A stretch of DNA of 64,000 bases from Rickettsiales bacterium (GCA_017475895.1 JAFVEQ010000035.1:1-64000); one strand, 5' to 3'. Shown: positions 37,434 through 47,757, counted from the first letter of the stretch. Notes: a model not told the origin generated them from the sequence alone. A program made the numbers and translations.

Positions 37434-40400
37434 ATGACAGACAAAAAAATCAAATTACCAATGGATGGCAACGAAGCAGTAGCTAGGATAGCCTACAAGA
37501 TGTCTGATGTCTTCACAATTTATCCTATAACTCCATCATCACCGATGGGTGAGTTAGCGGATCAATTTTGTGCCAAAGGTGATAAAAATATTTTTGGATT
37601 GAAGCCAACCGTAACAGAAATGCAAAGTGAAGGTGGTGCCGCTGGTGCTATGCATGGTGCTCTACAAACCGGAAGTTTAGCTTCAACCTTCACCTGTTCA
37701 CAGGGTTTACTTTTAATGATTCCAAATATGTACAAAATAGCAGGTGAATTAACTCCCTGCGTTATGCACATAGCCGCCAGAAGTTTAGCTGCTCAAGGAT
37801 TGTCAATTTTTGGTGACCATCAGGATGTTATGTCCGTAAGACAATGTGGTTTCGCCATGATCTCCAGTGGTTCAGTTCAGGAGGCACATGATACAGCTTT
37901 AGTGGCACATTTGGCAACATTAAAATCAAGAGTTCCTTTCATCAACTTTTTTGATGGTTTCAGAACATCACACGAAATCAATAAAATAGAGTTGATAGAT
38001 GACGAAACCATTAAATCATTAATAGAGGAAAAATACATAATTGAACACAGAAACAGAGCTTTGAGGCCGGATGAACCAGTTATGAGAGGAACAGCACAAA
38101 ACCCAGATGTATATTTTCAGGGTCGAGAGGTTTCTAATCCCAACTACAACGAAGTTCCAGCAATAGTTCAGGAATATTTTGATAAATTAGCAAAACACAC
38201 AGGTAGACAATACCATTTATTTGACTACTACGGAGCAAAAGACGCTGAAAAAGTTATCGTTATCATGGGTTCTGGGGTTCAAGCCATAAAAGAAGTAATT
38301 GATGCATCCAAGAATGAAAAATTAGGTGTTTTACAGGTTAGATTATACAGACCATTTTCAGCAAAAGATTTTGTAAAGGCAATTCCGGCCAGCTGCAAAA
38401 CCATAGCAGTTTTAGACAGAACAAAAGAACCAGGAAGTCTTGGTGAACCTTTATATCTTGATGTTGTATCTGCTCTAGCTGAGTGTGGTAGAAATAACAT
38501 AAAGGTTGTTGGTGGTAGATACGGTTTATCATCGAAAGAATTTACACCAGCAATGGTTAAGGGTGTATTTGATGAACTATCCAAAAAGGAACCCAAAAAT
38601 CACTTTACTGTTGGTATAAATGATGATTTAACACACCTAAGCATAGATTATAGCAGTGATTTTGTTATTAAAAAAGACGATGTAAAAGAGGCTATTTTCT
38701 TTGGTTTAGGAAGTGATGGAACCGTTGGTGCTAATAAAAACACCATTAAAATCATTTGTGATAGAGATGAATACTATGGTCAAGCATACTTCGTTTATGA
38801 TTCGAAGAAGTCTGGTTCAATAACAGAGTCACACCTGAGATTTGGTAAAAACAAGATAGAATCCGCTTACCTAGTTCAAAAGGCAGACTTTATAGGATGT
38901 CACCAATTTAATTTCCTATTTAAGATAGATATTTTAGGAAGAATTAAAGACGGTGGTACTTTGCTTTTGAATACACACTATTCAAAGGATGAAGTTTGGA
39001 ATCAATTACCAAAAGTAGTTCAGGAAGCCATCATTGACAAGAATCTAAAATTATACGTGATAGATGCCTACGAAGTTGCTGATAAAGCCCACATGGGTGC
39101 TAGAATTAATACAATAATGCAAACATGTTTCTTTAAATTGGCAAATGTAATAGATCCAAATGAAGCTATTGATGAAATTAAAAAAGCTATAGTTAAAACA
39201 TACAGCAAAAAAGGTCAAGAAATAGTTGATAACAACATGAAGGCTGTTGATGACAGTTTAAGCCATCTGTTTGAAGTTAACTATCCTAAAAAAGTCACAA
39301 GCAAGCTGGAATTGGAAAATAAAATTCCTAGTGATGCTCCGAAATTTGTTAAAGACTTTACCGCAAGACTGATAGCTGGCAAGGGTGAGACAATAAAAGT
39401 TTCTGAAATGTCATTGGATGGAACTTTCCCAACCGATACCACAAAGTACGAAAAGAGAGATATAGCAGATAAAATTGCCGTATGGGATCAATCAAAATGT
39501 ATCGGCTGTGGTCAATGCGTTTTGTCCTGTCCACACTCCTGTTTAGAAGCTAAAGAATATACAAAAGAGCAAATCGATAAAGCTCCATCATGCTTCAAAT
39601 TTAAGGAAGTTATTGGTGATAAAACTGGTACAAAGAGATACACAATACAAATTTCTCCGGAAGACTGTACCGGCTGCACCATCTGTACCATGGCTTGTCC
39701 AGTTCAGGCTTTAAGCATGAAACACAAATACGAAGTTATTGATGACGAAAAGACAAGTAAAAAATTCTTTGACACTCTCAAAGGTAATGAAGTTACAGAC
39801 CCAAGCAATGTAAAAGATATTCAATTCAAAGATTCTTTATTTAAATACTCGGGTGCCTGTGCTGGTTGTGGCGAAACTCCTTATCTGTCATTGATTACAA
39901 AGCTATTTGGTGATAGAATGGTTGTTGCTAATGCTACCGGTTGTTCATCAATCTATGGAGGAAACCTACCAACAACACCATGGTCAAAAAATAAAGAAGG
40001 TCGTGGTCCAGCTTGGTCAAATTCATTGTTTGAGGATAATGCAGAATTTGGTTTAGGATTTAAGATTAGTCAAGAAACACAAAAAGCAGAAGCTATTGAG
40101 TTACTTGAAAAATTTAGAGGTGTTTTGGGTGATGACCTAGTAAATGCCACAATAGACAATTCCACAAAAACTTCAGATAATGAAGTTAAAGAACAAAAGG
40201 CTAGAATTAACACCATTAAAGAAAAACTTTCCAAAGAAAAAGGATTTGAAGCACAACACCTAATAGCAATTATTGATGTAATGCTACAAAGAAGTGTTTG
40301 GATAGTAGGTGGTGATGGTTGGGCTTATGATATAGGCTTTGGTGGTCTAGACCACGTCATAGCAAGCGGTAAGAATGTAAACATACTTGTTATGGATACA

Positions 40401-40940
40401 GAAGTTTACTCCAACACTGGTGGTCAAGCATCAAAGGCAACAAACCTAGGTGCATCTGCAAAATTCGCAGTTAACGGTAAAAATACCTTTAAGAAAGATC
40501 TTGGTGCGATAGCTATGACCTACAACAATGTATATGTAGCTCAAATAGCCATAAGAGCAAATCCAGCTCAGGCATTAAAGGCACTAAAAGAGGCTGAAGA
40601 ATATGATGGTCCATCCATCGTAATTGCCTATGCATCTTGTATAGCTCATGGTGCTCCACTGGAGGCAAGCTTTACACAACAAAAGAATGCCATAGAAAGT
40701 GGTATTTGGATGTTGTACAGATATAATCCTGCACTGATAGAACAGGGTAAAAATCCTTTACAAATAGATAGTAAAGAACCAAAACTTGATCTATTGGAAA
40801 CATATCTGTATGCCGAAACCAGATATAATTACATAAAGAAAACAAATCCAGAGTATGCAGCTAAGGCTGTTGAGGATTTGAAAAACCACATCTCCAGAAG
40901 ATGGAAAAAATACAGATTAGTGGCAGATAATAATCTATAG
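37434..40940 (+). CDS. nifJ: Pyruvate:ferredoxin (flavodoxin) oxidoreductase
   Basis: 1,167 residues from the ATG at 37434 (MTDKKIKLPMDGNEAVA); an upstream in-frame Met adds only an unconserved hydrophobic stretch. Single-chain PFOR with domains in order gamma-alpha-delta-beta: YPITPSSPMGE (pyruvate site), two 4Fe-4S motifs CIGCGQCVLSCP and CTGCTICTMACP near 690 and 750, CAGCGETPYL and the TPP site GGDGWAYDIGFGGLDHV. It oxidises pyruvate to acetyl-CoA and CO2, reducing ferredoxin or flavodoxin. It is oxygen-sensitive and typical of anaerobes, thus rare in alphaproteobacteria. Flanked by a palindrome and a terminator. Confidence 0.97.
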   Translation: MTDKKIKLPMDGNEAVARIAYKMSDVFTIYPITPSSPMGELADQFCAKGDKNIFGLKPTVTEMQSEGGAAGAMHGALQTGSLASTFTCSQGLLLMIPNMYKIAGELTPCVMHIAARSLAAQGLSIFGDHQDVMSVRQCGFAMISSGSVQEAHDTALVAHLATLKSRVPFINFFDGFRTSHEINKIELIDDETIKSLIEEKYIIEHRNRALRPDEPVMRGTAQNPDVYFQGREVSNPNYNEVPAIVQEYFDKLAKHTGRQYHLFDYYGAKDAEKVIVIMGSGVQAIKEVIDASKNEKLGVLQVRLYRPFSAKDFVKAIPASCKTIAVLDRTKEPGSLGEPLYLDVVSALAECGRNNIKVVGGRYGLSSKEFTPAMVKGVFDELSKKEPKNHFTVGINDDLTHLSIDYSSDFVIKKDDVKEAIFFGLGSDGTVGANKNTIKIICDRDEYYGQAYFVYDSKKSGSITESHLRFGKNKIESAYLVQKADFIGCHQFNFLFKIDILGRIKDGGTLLLNTHYSKDEVWNQLPKVVQEAIIDKNLKLYVIDAYEVADKAHMGARINTIMQTCFFKLANVIDPNEAIDEIKKAIVKTYSKKGQEIVDNNMKAVDDSLSHLFEVNYPKKVTSKLELENKIPSDAPKFVKDFTARLIAGKGETIKVSEMSLDGTFPTDTTKYEKRDIADKIAVWDQSKCIGCGQCVLSCPHSCLEAKEYTKEQIDKAPSCFKFKEVIGDKTGTKRYTIQISPEDCTGCTICTMACPVQALSMKHKYEVIDDEKTSKKFFDTLKGNEVTDPSNVKDIQFKDSLFKYSGACAGCGETPYLSLITKLFGDRMVVANATGCSSIYGGNLPTTPWSKNKEGRGPAWSNSLFEDNAEFGLGFKISQETQKAEAIELLEKFRGVLGDDLVNATIDNSTKTSDNEVKEQKARINTIKEKLSKEKGFEAQHLIAIIDVMLQRSVWIVGGDGWAYDIGFGGLDHVIASGKNVNILVMDTEVYSNTGGQASKATNLGASAKFAVNGKNTFKKDLGAIAMTYNNVYVAQIAIRANPAQALKALKEAEEYDGPSIVIAYASCIAHGAPLEASFTQQKNAIESGIWMLYRYNPALIEQGKNPLQIDSKEPKLDLLETYLYAETRYNYIKKTNPEYAAKAVEDLKNHISRRWKKYRLVADNNL

Positions 40941-40977
40941 TCAAAAAATAGTTTAATTTGAAAAATAAACTATTTTC

Positions 40978-41008
40978 ACTCGCCGCTTCACAACGGCGAG
41001 TTTTTTTA
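40978..41008 (+). terminator. Terminator after PFOR
   Basis: An 8-bp GC-rich stem ACTCGCCG/CGGCGAGT with an 8-nt loop followed by seven T residues, 37 bp after the stop. Confidence 0.92.
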
Positions 41009-41152
41009 TTATTTATACTTAAACTTCAGTTTATGGCGAAAACAAATTAAAGTTAAAAAAACAAACAATCTAAAAAAATTGGCATCAAAACATCAAAATA
41101 CACAAGCAAATTTTCCTTGATATATATTTTTTAAAATATATACTCTTCTTGT

Positions 41153-41229
41153 GTCTTTGTAGCTCAGTTGGATAGAGCGACAGCCTCCTAAGCTGTAGGT
41201 CGGCGGTTCAAATCCGCCCAAAGACGCCA
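41153..41229 (+). tRNA. tRNA-Arg (anticodon CCT)
   Basis: Acceptor stem GTCTTTG/CAAAGAC, anticodon loop CTCCTAA (CCT), T loop TTCAAAT and encoded CCA after discriminator G. It reads AGG. It stands alone between the PFOR terminator and clpB. Confidence 0.93.
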
Positions 41230-41288
41230 CTGTTATCTGGTTAGATGTTATAACGATATAAAGTTGCTATACAGACTATTATTTACGA

Positions 41289-43859
41289 TCATCTTATCAC
41301 AATATCACCACCGTCAATATCAACCTTTATACCTTTATTTATGGACAGTTCACCAGCAATTATTTTGTTTGCTAAAACATTCTCAATTTCCCTTTGTATA
41401 ATCCTTTTTAGTGGTCTAGCGCCATAAATAGGATCAAAACCCTGTTCCGCCAACGAATTAATTAAATTATCTGTAAACTCAACATCAAAACCCTTATTTT
41501 TCAATCTTTTCTGTAGCTTGCTCAGCTGTATTCTCACAATACTTCCCATATTATTTTTAGTAAGTCTATGGAAAAGTATTATTTCGTCCAATCTATTTAT
41601 GAATTCTGGTTTGAATGTGGCTTTAACATCGGACATAACATCATCATAGACGGAGTCCACATCGGCATTGTCAGGTAATCCGGAAATATATTTTGAACCC
41701 AGGTTTGATGTCAAAATTATTATGGTGTTTGTAAAATTAACAACCTTACCCTGAGAATCGGTTAATCTACCATCATCCAAAACCTGTAACAGTATGTTAA
41801 ATACATCTGGATGCGCCTTTTCAACTTCATCAAATAGTATAACCTGATACGGTCGTCTCCTTACGGCTTCGGTTAATATTCCACCCTCTTCATAGCCAAC
41901 ATAACCTGGAGGAGCGCCAAGTAGTCGCGAAACGGCATGTTTTTCCATATACTCTGACATATCTATTCTCAAAATAGCCTTTTCGTCATCAAACATAAAT
42001 TCAGCCAAGGCTTTTGACAATTCGGTTTTACCAACTCCAGTTGGTCCTAAAAATAGAAAACTACCTATTGGTCTATTTTCATCCTGAAGACCACTTCTGC
42101 TTCTTCTTACGGCATCACATATAGCCTTTACAGCATTTTCCTGTCCAACAACTCTTTTGCCTAAAATACTTTCCATTTTAAGCAACCTATCTTTCTCACC
42201 CTCCATCATCTTATTGACGGGAATACCGGTTATTTTTGATATTATAGATGTTATATCCTCTCTATCGACAGCTTCCTTAATTAGTCCACTTTTATACTGT
42301 TCCTTTTCGAGTTTTTCCAATTCCTTTTTAAGATTTGGAATCACTCCATAGGATAGTTCACCAGCTTTTGCTAAATTACCCTTTCTTTGTGCAACTTCAA
42401 GGTTATATTTAGCATCATCGATTTGACTTTTTAGTTTGTTAACTTTATCAAGTTTTTGTTTACTGGCCATCCAGACGCTTGTCAATTCAGCTGACTTTTC
42501 CTCCAGTTGCTTTAAATCCACTGATATTTTTTCAAGTCTTTCCTTTGAAGTTTCATCATCCTCTTTTTTTAAGGCCTCGCTTTCAATTTTTAGTTGAATT
42601 ATCTTTCTATCCAATTCATCAAGTTCAATAGGTTTGCTGTCAACCTCCATTTTTATTTTACTTGCCGCCTCATCAATTAGATCTATTGCCTTATCCGGTA
42701 AAAATCGATCAGTTATATATCTATTTGATAAAGTTGCAGCAGCAACTAAAGCATCATCTTTTATTTTTACACCGTGATGCATCTCATATTTTTCCTTTAT
42801 ACCTCTCAAAATGGAAATAGTATCTTCAACAGTCGGTTCGTATGCATAAACAGGTTGAAATCTTCTGGCTAGTGCTTGATCCTTTTCTATATACTGTTTA
42901 TATTCATTCAAGGTGGTGGCACCTATACAGTGCAAATCTCCTCTAGCCAGAGCGGGTTTTAATAGGTTTGATGCATCCATAGCTCCATCGGTTTTACCGG
43001 CACCAACTAACAAATGCAATTCATCTATAAACAAAATTATATTACCGCCGGATTTTTCCATCTCGTTCAAAAGACTTTTAAGTCTCTCTTCAAACTCTCC
43101 TCTGTATTTTGCCCCCGCAATGAGTCCACCCATATCAAGAGACAAAATTTTTTTGTTTTTCAAACTTTCTGGAACATCACCGTTTATTATTCTTTGAGCT
43201 AAACCCTCAACTATAGCCGTTTTACCAACCCCCGGTTCACCGATTATAACAGGGTTATTTTTTATTCTTCTGGATAATATTTGTATAGTTCTTCTTATTT
43301 CCTCATCTCTACCTATCACCGGATCAAGTTTTCCATCCTTTGCTAACTTAGTTATATTTTTCGTAAACTTTTCCAACGCCTGATAGTTACCTTCAGCATC
43401 CTCCGTATTGGCTTTTGCTCCGGCTCTTATTTTATCTATAGCGTCATTTAGCGACTTTATGTCAACACCTCCATCTTTGAAGATTTTACTTATTTCATCA
43501 TCCTCTTCCAGCATTGACTGTAACAATCTTTCAACGGTAACAAATGTATCTTTATTTTTATCCGCTATCTTTTCAGCATTTACAAGTATTTTTGATACCT
43601 CACCGGACAGTTTAGGTTCGCCATAGCCACTGCCGCTTACTTTTGGCAATTTATTCAACTCTTTTCTTATATTGCCATGTATTGTATCGCTATTTCCGCC
43701 AGCTGTATCAATTATTTTTGATATTAAACCATCACCGTCGCTAAACATCGCCAATAGTAAATGTTTTGGTGTAATAACCTGATTATCATTTTCTATTGCT
43801 ATGTTTTGTGAATTTTGTAATATCTCCTTTACCTTGTTTGTATACCTTTCTATATTCAT
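41289..43859 (-). CDS. clpB: ATP-dependent disaggregase ClpB
   Basis: 856 residues. N-terminal Clp-N repeats, first AAA+ module with GEPGVGKTA and [14 protein letters not shown], the ClpB-specific middle coiled coil (about 400-520, Glu/Lys/Leu rich), and second module with [16 protein letters not shown] and [12 protein letters not shown]. There is no ClpP-binding loop. With DnaK it rescues aggregated proteins. Regulation is suggested by an RpoH-type promoter 30-60 bp upstream. Confidence 0.98.
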   Translation of the reverse strand: MNIERYTNKVKEILQNSQNIAIENDNQVITPKHLLLAMFSDGDGLISKIIDTAGGNSDTIHGNIRKELNKLPKVSGSGYGEPKLSGEVSKILVNAEKIADKNKDTFVTVERLLQSMLEEDDEISKIFKDGGVDIKSLNDAIDKIRAGAKANTEDAEGNYQALEKFTKNITKLAKDGKLDPVIGRDEEIRRTIQILSRRIKNNPVIIGEPGVGKTAIVEGLAQRIINGDVPESLKNKKILSLDMGGLIAGAKYRGEFEERLKSLLNEMEKSGGNIILFIDELHLLVGAGKTDGAMDASNLLKPALARGDLHCIGATTLNEYKQYIEKDQALARRFQPVYAYEPTVEDTISILRGIKEKYEMHHGVKIKDDALVAAATLSNRYITDRFLPDKAIDLIDEAASKIKMEVDSKPIELDELDRKIIQLKIESEALKKEDDETSKERLEKISVDLKQLEEKSAELTSVWMASKQKLDKVNKLKSQIDDAKYNLEVAQRKGNLAKAGELSYGVIPNLKKELEKLEKEQYKSGLIKEAVDREDITSIISKITGIPVNKMMEGEKDRLLKMESILGKRVVGQENAVKAICDAVRRSRSGLQDENRPIGSFLFLGPTGVGKTELSKALAEFMFDDEKAILRIDMSEYMEKHAVSRLLGAPPGYVGYEEGGILTEAVRRRPYQVILFDEVEKAHPDVFNILLQVLDDGRLTDSQGKVVNFTNTIIILTSNLGSKYISGLPDNADVDSVYDDVMSDVKATFKPEFINRLDEIILFHRLTKNNMGSIVRIQLSKLQKRLKNKGFDVEFTDNLINSLAEQGFDPIYGARPLKRIIQREIENVLANKIIAGELSINKGIKVDIDGGDIVIR

Positions 43860-43892
43860 AAGCTGTGATTACTTGTTTATTTTCTACTATTG

Positions 43893-43920
43893 ATATAGTA
43901 ATCTTTTTTATAAAAACAAG
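43893..43920 (-). promoter_or_regulatory. RpoH-type promoter of clpB
   Basis: Reading leftward: CTTG (43917-43920), 17-bp spacer, ACTATAT (43893-43899). The alphaproteobacterial sigma-32 consensus as I recall it is CTTG-N17-CYTATNT; six of seven -10 positions agree. A heat-shock promoter before clpB is expected. Confidence 0.5.
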
Positions 43921-43943
43921 CTAAAAAAAGTTAACAAACAAAT

Positions 43944-44540
43944 TTAACATCTATAATATTGTGTTACCGTAGCGGGAGTGATGTCAATATCTTTATTGGC
44001 TGCATATAATTTTTCAAATTCTTCTGTATACAACGACACTTTTTCTTCAGCTATTTTCTTTTTTCTTTCCAGTCCCAATTCTTTACTTTTATAAATTGCA
44101 CTATATTTATCTTCAATTTCCCTAAACCTATCTTCTTTGTCTAGAAAATATGCCGCCATGGCAAATATTGAACAAAATCCCTGTGTCTCTGACTGCTTTG
44201 GTGTAGTATCACAAAATTCTATTTCACCCTCTAATGAATTGTAATATTTTTTAACCACGTCTTTTCCGTGCCAACTATCATGTATTCTCCTTCCGTCCCA
44301 GTAGACTGTGTGATTGTAGCCATCTACAATGATTCTAACTATACTTCTGACAGGTATATCATGTAGTCTACCCTTATCTAAAGGACCATCAATTACCTCA
44401 ACATTGGCACCGGTAATATCCTTCATGTAGTTTGCTTTTATTGCTGGAAAATTTTTGTCATATTCAACATCCTTCGGATTAAATACTTTGTGGAGACTGA
44501 TTAAAGGCTTCTTGTTTCCATTACTATTACTTCCACTCAT
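43944..44540 (-). CDS. Putative small CE-clan-like cysteine protease/effector
   Basis: 198 residues from the ATG at 44540 (MSGSNSNG). A TTG further upstream is only 3 bp from a perfect TATAAT and so cannot be the start. The centre reads NHTVYWDGRRIHDSW, then TPKQSETQGFCSIFAMAAYF: His77, Asp88, Gln116 or Gln120, Cys123. This H-D-Q-C order, with Gln a few residues before a Cys that opens a helix, is the layout of clan CE (Ulp1/SENP, YopJ) proteases and acetyltransferases. The N-terminus is Ser/Asn/Gly rich, like a secretion signal, and the C-terminus (about 135-180) is coiled coil. A host-directed effector is my inference; no family match is certain. Confidence 0.5.
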   Translation of the reverse strand: MSGSNSNGNKKPLISLHKVFNPKDVEYDKNFPAIKANYMKDITGANVEVIDGPLDKGRLHDIPVRSIVRIIVDGYNHTVYWDGRRIHDSWHGKDVVKKYYNSLEGEIEFCDTTPKQSETQGFCSIFAMAAYFLDKEDRFREIEDKYSAIYKSKELGLERKKKIAEEKVSLYTEEFEKLYAANKDIDITPATVTQYYRC

Positions 44541-44566
44541 AAGAACACCTATTATTTTTTGCAACC

Positions 44567-44595
44567 ATTATACAAGATTTATTTACATTTTTCAA
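44567..44595 (-). promoter_or_regulatory. Promoter of the small CE-clan-like gene
   Basis: Reading leftward: TTGAAA (44590-44595), 17 bp, TATAAT (44567-44572). It fixes the translation start at 44540. Confidence 0.65.
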
Positions 44596-44628
44596 GAAAT
44601 ATTTTTTATAGAAAACAAAATTTATCCT

Positions 44629-45252
44629 TTACACAAACTTTTTACAAAAAGTTTTCCTATGGTACCCTTCCACCAGACCAAATTTTTTTATTGCCCTAAT
44701 GTGTTCGGCAGTACCATACCCCTTATTTCGAACCCAACCATACTCCGGATACAAGCAATTCATCTTTCTCAATTCCATATCCCTAGAAACCTTTGCCACT
44801 ATAGATGCACAGGCAATAGAAAAACTCCTTTGATCTCCCTTTATTATCGCGGTTGCAGGTTTATCCACATCAGGTACAAAATTACCGTCAACTATAATGT
44901 TATCAACAACAAAATTTTTCAAATGTTCGTATTTTTTCAACATATCACCATAGGCGTTTTTCATTGCTAATTTTGTTGCCTCTCTAATGTTTATCTTGTC
45001 GATGGTTACAGCATCAACTGAAGCCACACCATAAAATAAAAGTCCGTTTTTTTCAAAGTTTATTATATCTTCAAAAATTTTTTCTCTATTTTTTTCGGAA
45101 ATTTTCTTTGAGTCATTTAAATTATCAGGAAAATTGTTTTTATTTAACACAACACAACCGGCAAACACGGGACCACACAAAGGCCCCCTACCCGCCTCAT
45201 CTATACCTGCAACAGTCCCACCCAAACTATTTTCCACATCAAAACTTGGCAT
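44629..45252 (-). CDS. rnhB: Ribonuclease HII
   Basis: 207 residues. VAGIDEAGRGPLCGPV carries the first two catalytic acids (DE); IIVDGNFVP and the ASIVAKVSRD block complete the site. RNase HII cuts at ribonucleotides in DNA and RNA-DNA hybrids. Normal length. It is followed by the small effector-like gene and preceded by dut (30-bp gap), all leftward. Confidence 0.96.
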   Translation of the reverse strand: MPSFDVENSLGGTVAGIDEAGRGPLCGPVFAGCVVLNKNNFPDNLNDSKKISEKNREKIFEDIINFEKNGLLFYGVASVDAVTIDKINIREATKLAMKNAYGDMLKKYEHLKNFVVDNIIVDGNFVPDVDKPATAIIKGDQRSFSIACASIVAKVSRDMELRKMNCLYPEYGWVRNKGYGTAEHIRAIKKFGLVEGYHRKTFCKKFV

Positions 45253-45282
45253 CGCTATATCGTTTACTTGTCCATGTACCTA

Positions 45283-45729
45283 TTATTTATTTGTTCCGGT
45301 GGAACCGAAACCTTTTTCGCCTCTGTCTGTGGACTCTAAATCCTCCACAACTTCAATTTCAGCCTTTTCATATTTAGCAATAACCATTTGTGCCAATCTT
45401 GTGCCGTTTTCCACAACATAATCTTCAGCACCACAGTTCATCATTATCAAGCATATTTCTCCCCTGTAGTCACTATCTATTGTTCCCGGAGCATTTAAGA
45501 TTATTAAACCATTTTTCAGTGAAAGTCCGGATCTAGACCTTACCTGTGCCTCAAAACCATCCGGTAAAGACATCGCCAAACCGGTTTTAAATAGTTTTAT
45601 TTCACCTCTTTTTATAATATCCTTATCCCCATCCAGCAGAACATTTAGATCAAATCCTGCGGAGCCAGCTGTTTTGTATTGCGGTATTATTGCTCTTTCG
45701 TCAAGTTTTTTAAATTTTATCTTTACCAT
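45283..45729 (-). CDS. dut: dUTP diphosphatase
   Basis: 148 residues with the five trimeric dUTPase motifs: GSAGFDLN, RSRSGLSLKNGL, NAPGTIDSDYRGEI, GTRLAQMVI and the C-terminal GEKGFGSTGTNK arm that closes over the nucleotide. It hydrolyses dUTP to dUMP and pyrophosphate. It lies just upstream of rnhB in the same direction; both protect DNA from wrong nucleotides. Confidence 0.97.
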   Translation of the reverse strand: MVKIKFKKLDERAIIPQYKTAGSAGFDLNVLLDGDKDIIKRGEIKLFKTGLAMSLPDGFEAQVRSRSGLSLKNGLIILNAPGTIDSDYRGEICLIMMNCGAEDYVVENGTRLAQMVIAKYEKAEIEVVEDLESTDRGEKGFGSTGTNK

Positions 45730-45899
45730 GTTTAATGTTTTTGGTTTGTTAACGTCCTGATGTTATCAGTGAAATAAATATTTTCAACAGGTTTTTGTGA
45801 TGTAATAAATAGACTTTATTATTGTTTTTGTAATTTTAATTTAATTTATTAATTTTTTTGTTGTATTTATATTTTTTTAGTTGTATTATTCAGTAGATT

Positions 45900-45975
45900 G
45901 GATCCTTAGCTTAGTTGGTAGAGCGACTGACTCTTAATCAGTAGGTCGCGGGTTCGACTCCCGCAGGATCCACCA
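45900..45975 (+). tRNA. tRNA-Lys (anticodon CTT)
   Basis: Acceptor GGATCCT/AGGATCC, anticodon loop CTCTTAA (CTT), T loop TTCGACT and encoded CCA. It reads AAG. Convergent with the MORN-repeat gene. Confidence 0.95.
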
Positions 45976-46013
45976 ATTTTGCCTTTTAAAGTTTCATTAA
46001 CATTATTATTTAA

Positions 46014-47723
46014 CTATACCACTATCTCTGTCTCCTCTGCAGACACAGCTTTATTGTCGTTAAAATCTTCCAAAGCGTCATTGATCTGTTTTGAAAAAAA
46101 CTGTCTTTCCAATGTATAAAATTCACCATCTTTTATGGCATTTTCGCGAGGATATATAAAATTTTCTTTATTTCTACATATCTGCACTAGTCTGTTATCG
46201 GCTTCATCGTACCTAGCTTTATTAACACTATATTCAATAAGTTTGTCCATTTCTAAGTTTTTGTTAACTATGTCTTTAGCCAACTCATTCGTTATTGCTC
46301 TTGATGTTAAAACACAATTACCAGTGCTCTGTATACCCTGAGCTAATATAGCAAAGTTTTCATTGTTTTGTCTCTTTAAATCACATAGCACCTGCGACGC
46401 CTCTTTATCATTAACACAACCTCCCGAGGTATCAACAATTATAATTTTATCACCTTTATATATGATACCAATGGCGTGACTATTGGTATAAAGTTCTGAT
46501 GTTATTACTTTGTTTTCATTTTCTGGTTTTCTAGCAAAATTAATAAAGTCGTCCAGTTGCACCTTAAATGCATTTTTTTGCCCACAATCAAAACTATTAC
46601 TGTATTGAACAACATTATAATTGTTGTTAATTGACGCTAAATTAGCCAACAGACAATTATAGGCATAACTTTCATTTTTATCAAAAGAACCTAGAATAGT
46701 CTCTGCTTTGTTTTCTATTTCTTCGGTAACACCACTCTTCCAACTTAATATATTGTTTTTCTTAATAACTGCAGTTATATCTGGGTTACTGTCGGTTGTG
46801 TTTTGCTCGTTTAAATAGTACTTTACTACTTTTTCACCATTTTCGGTTTTCACGGTATAAATTGGCTTTTTTCCATGACTTTCATTCGAAGAAAATGTAC
46901 CCGAAATTATTATATCATCTTCAAACTTCCCATCAAAAACCCCTTGACGATTGTGTTTTTCACCCTTACCATTAAGTTTATTATCTCTGCACTCACCTTT
47001 AAGCACTAGCTGTCCATTCCAATATTGGGTCATATTACCAGTACACTTGTTATTATGAAACGTTCCATCATATACACTGCCATCAGTAAAGGCAATTCTA
47101 CCTTCCTTTAAGACACCATTTTCAAATAAACCCTCTCTTATGGTACCACTAGCTGAAGTTTCTTTGCCATAAATCAACTCTCCATATTCATTAAATCTTC
47201 CAATCGCCACACCACCATCGAGATCATAGCATTCACCTTCAAAAGATTTCTTATTTAATAAAGCGTCTTCATTGACAAAGTTACCGTCTATATAGAACAA
47301 TTTTTTATCTGAACTTTTTAGCCATTTATCTAAATCATCTAATTTTAATATTTTGTCTGTTCTTACTCTGTTGCCGTTTTTATCGACTTTATAAACAATT
47401 CCATCACTAATTAGTTTGTCGTTTTTATACTCGCATTCGATTTCGGTACCATCAATAAAACAATATTTTCCCTTACCGTTTCTATCATCATCAAAATATT
47501 CACCCTCAAACACTTTTTTCCCATAAATATCGTACATTGATGCTTTTCCATTAAGTCTACCATTCATAAATTTTCCTTCACAACACTTACACTCAACATC
47601 CCCGTAACTACAATACACTTCGGCTGTACCCGTAAAGTTTTCGATTAGTTGTCCATCATCGAAAGAATAATACTTTTTTTGACCATTATCATAATCTAAT
47701 TTTAATTTTGTGATATTTCCCAT
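46014..47723 (-). CDS. MORN-repeat protein with C-terminal CE-clan-like protease domain
   Basis: 569 residues. Residues about 15-285 contain a series of MORN-type repeats (for example CEGKFMNGRLNGKASMYD, FEGEYFDDDRNGKGKYCF, YDGTFHNNKCTGNMTQY), which bind lipids or scaffold at membranes. The C-terminal part has NSHAIGIIYKGDKIIIVDTSGG and ILAQGIQSTGNCVLTSRAI: His416, Asp431, Gln462/465, Cys470. This H-D-Q-C order matches clan CE (Ulp1/YopJ/ChlaDUB) enzymes, many of which are secreted deubiquitinases, deSUMOylases or acetyltransferases. There is no signal peptide, so type III, IV or VI export would be needed. Clear promoter and GGAGG ribosome site upstream. The MORN call is strong; the enzyme call is inference. 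Confidence 0.6.
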   Translation of the reverse strand: MGNITKLKLDYDNGQKKYYSFDDGQLIENFTGTAEVYCSYGDVECKCCEGKFMNGRLNGKASMYDIYGKKVFEGEYFDDDRNGKGKYCFIDGTEIECEYKNDKLISDGIVYKVDKNGNRVRTDKILKLDDLDKWLKSSDKKLFYIDGNFVNEDALLNKKSFEGECYDLDGGVAIGRFNEYGELIYGKETSASGTIREGLFENGVLKEGRIAFTDGSVYDGTFHNNKCTGNMTQYWNGQLVLKGECRDNKLNGKGEKHNRQGVFDGKFEDDIIISGTFSSNESHGKKPIYTVKTENGEKVVKYYLNEQNTTDSNPDITAVIKKNNILSWKSGVTEEIENKAETILGSFDKNESYAYNCLLANLASINNNYNVVQYSNSFDCGQKNAFKVQLDDFINFARKPENENKVITSELYTNSHAIGIIYKGDKIIIVDTSGGCVNDKEASQVLCDLKRQNNENFAILAQGIQSTGNCVLTSRAITNELAKDIVNKNLEMDKLIEYSVNKARYDEADNRLVQICRNKENFIYPRENAIKDGEFYTLERQFFSKQINDALEDFNDNKAVSAEETEIVV

Positions 47724-47757
47724 TTTTCCTCCTACAAAGCACCTTGTTTGTACCTAT

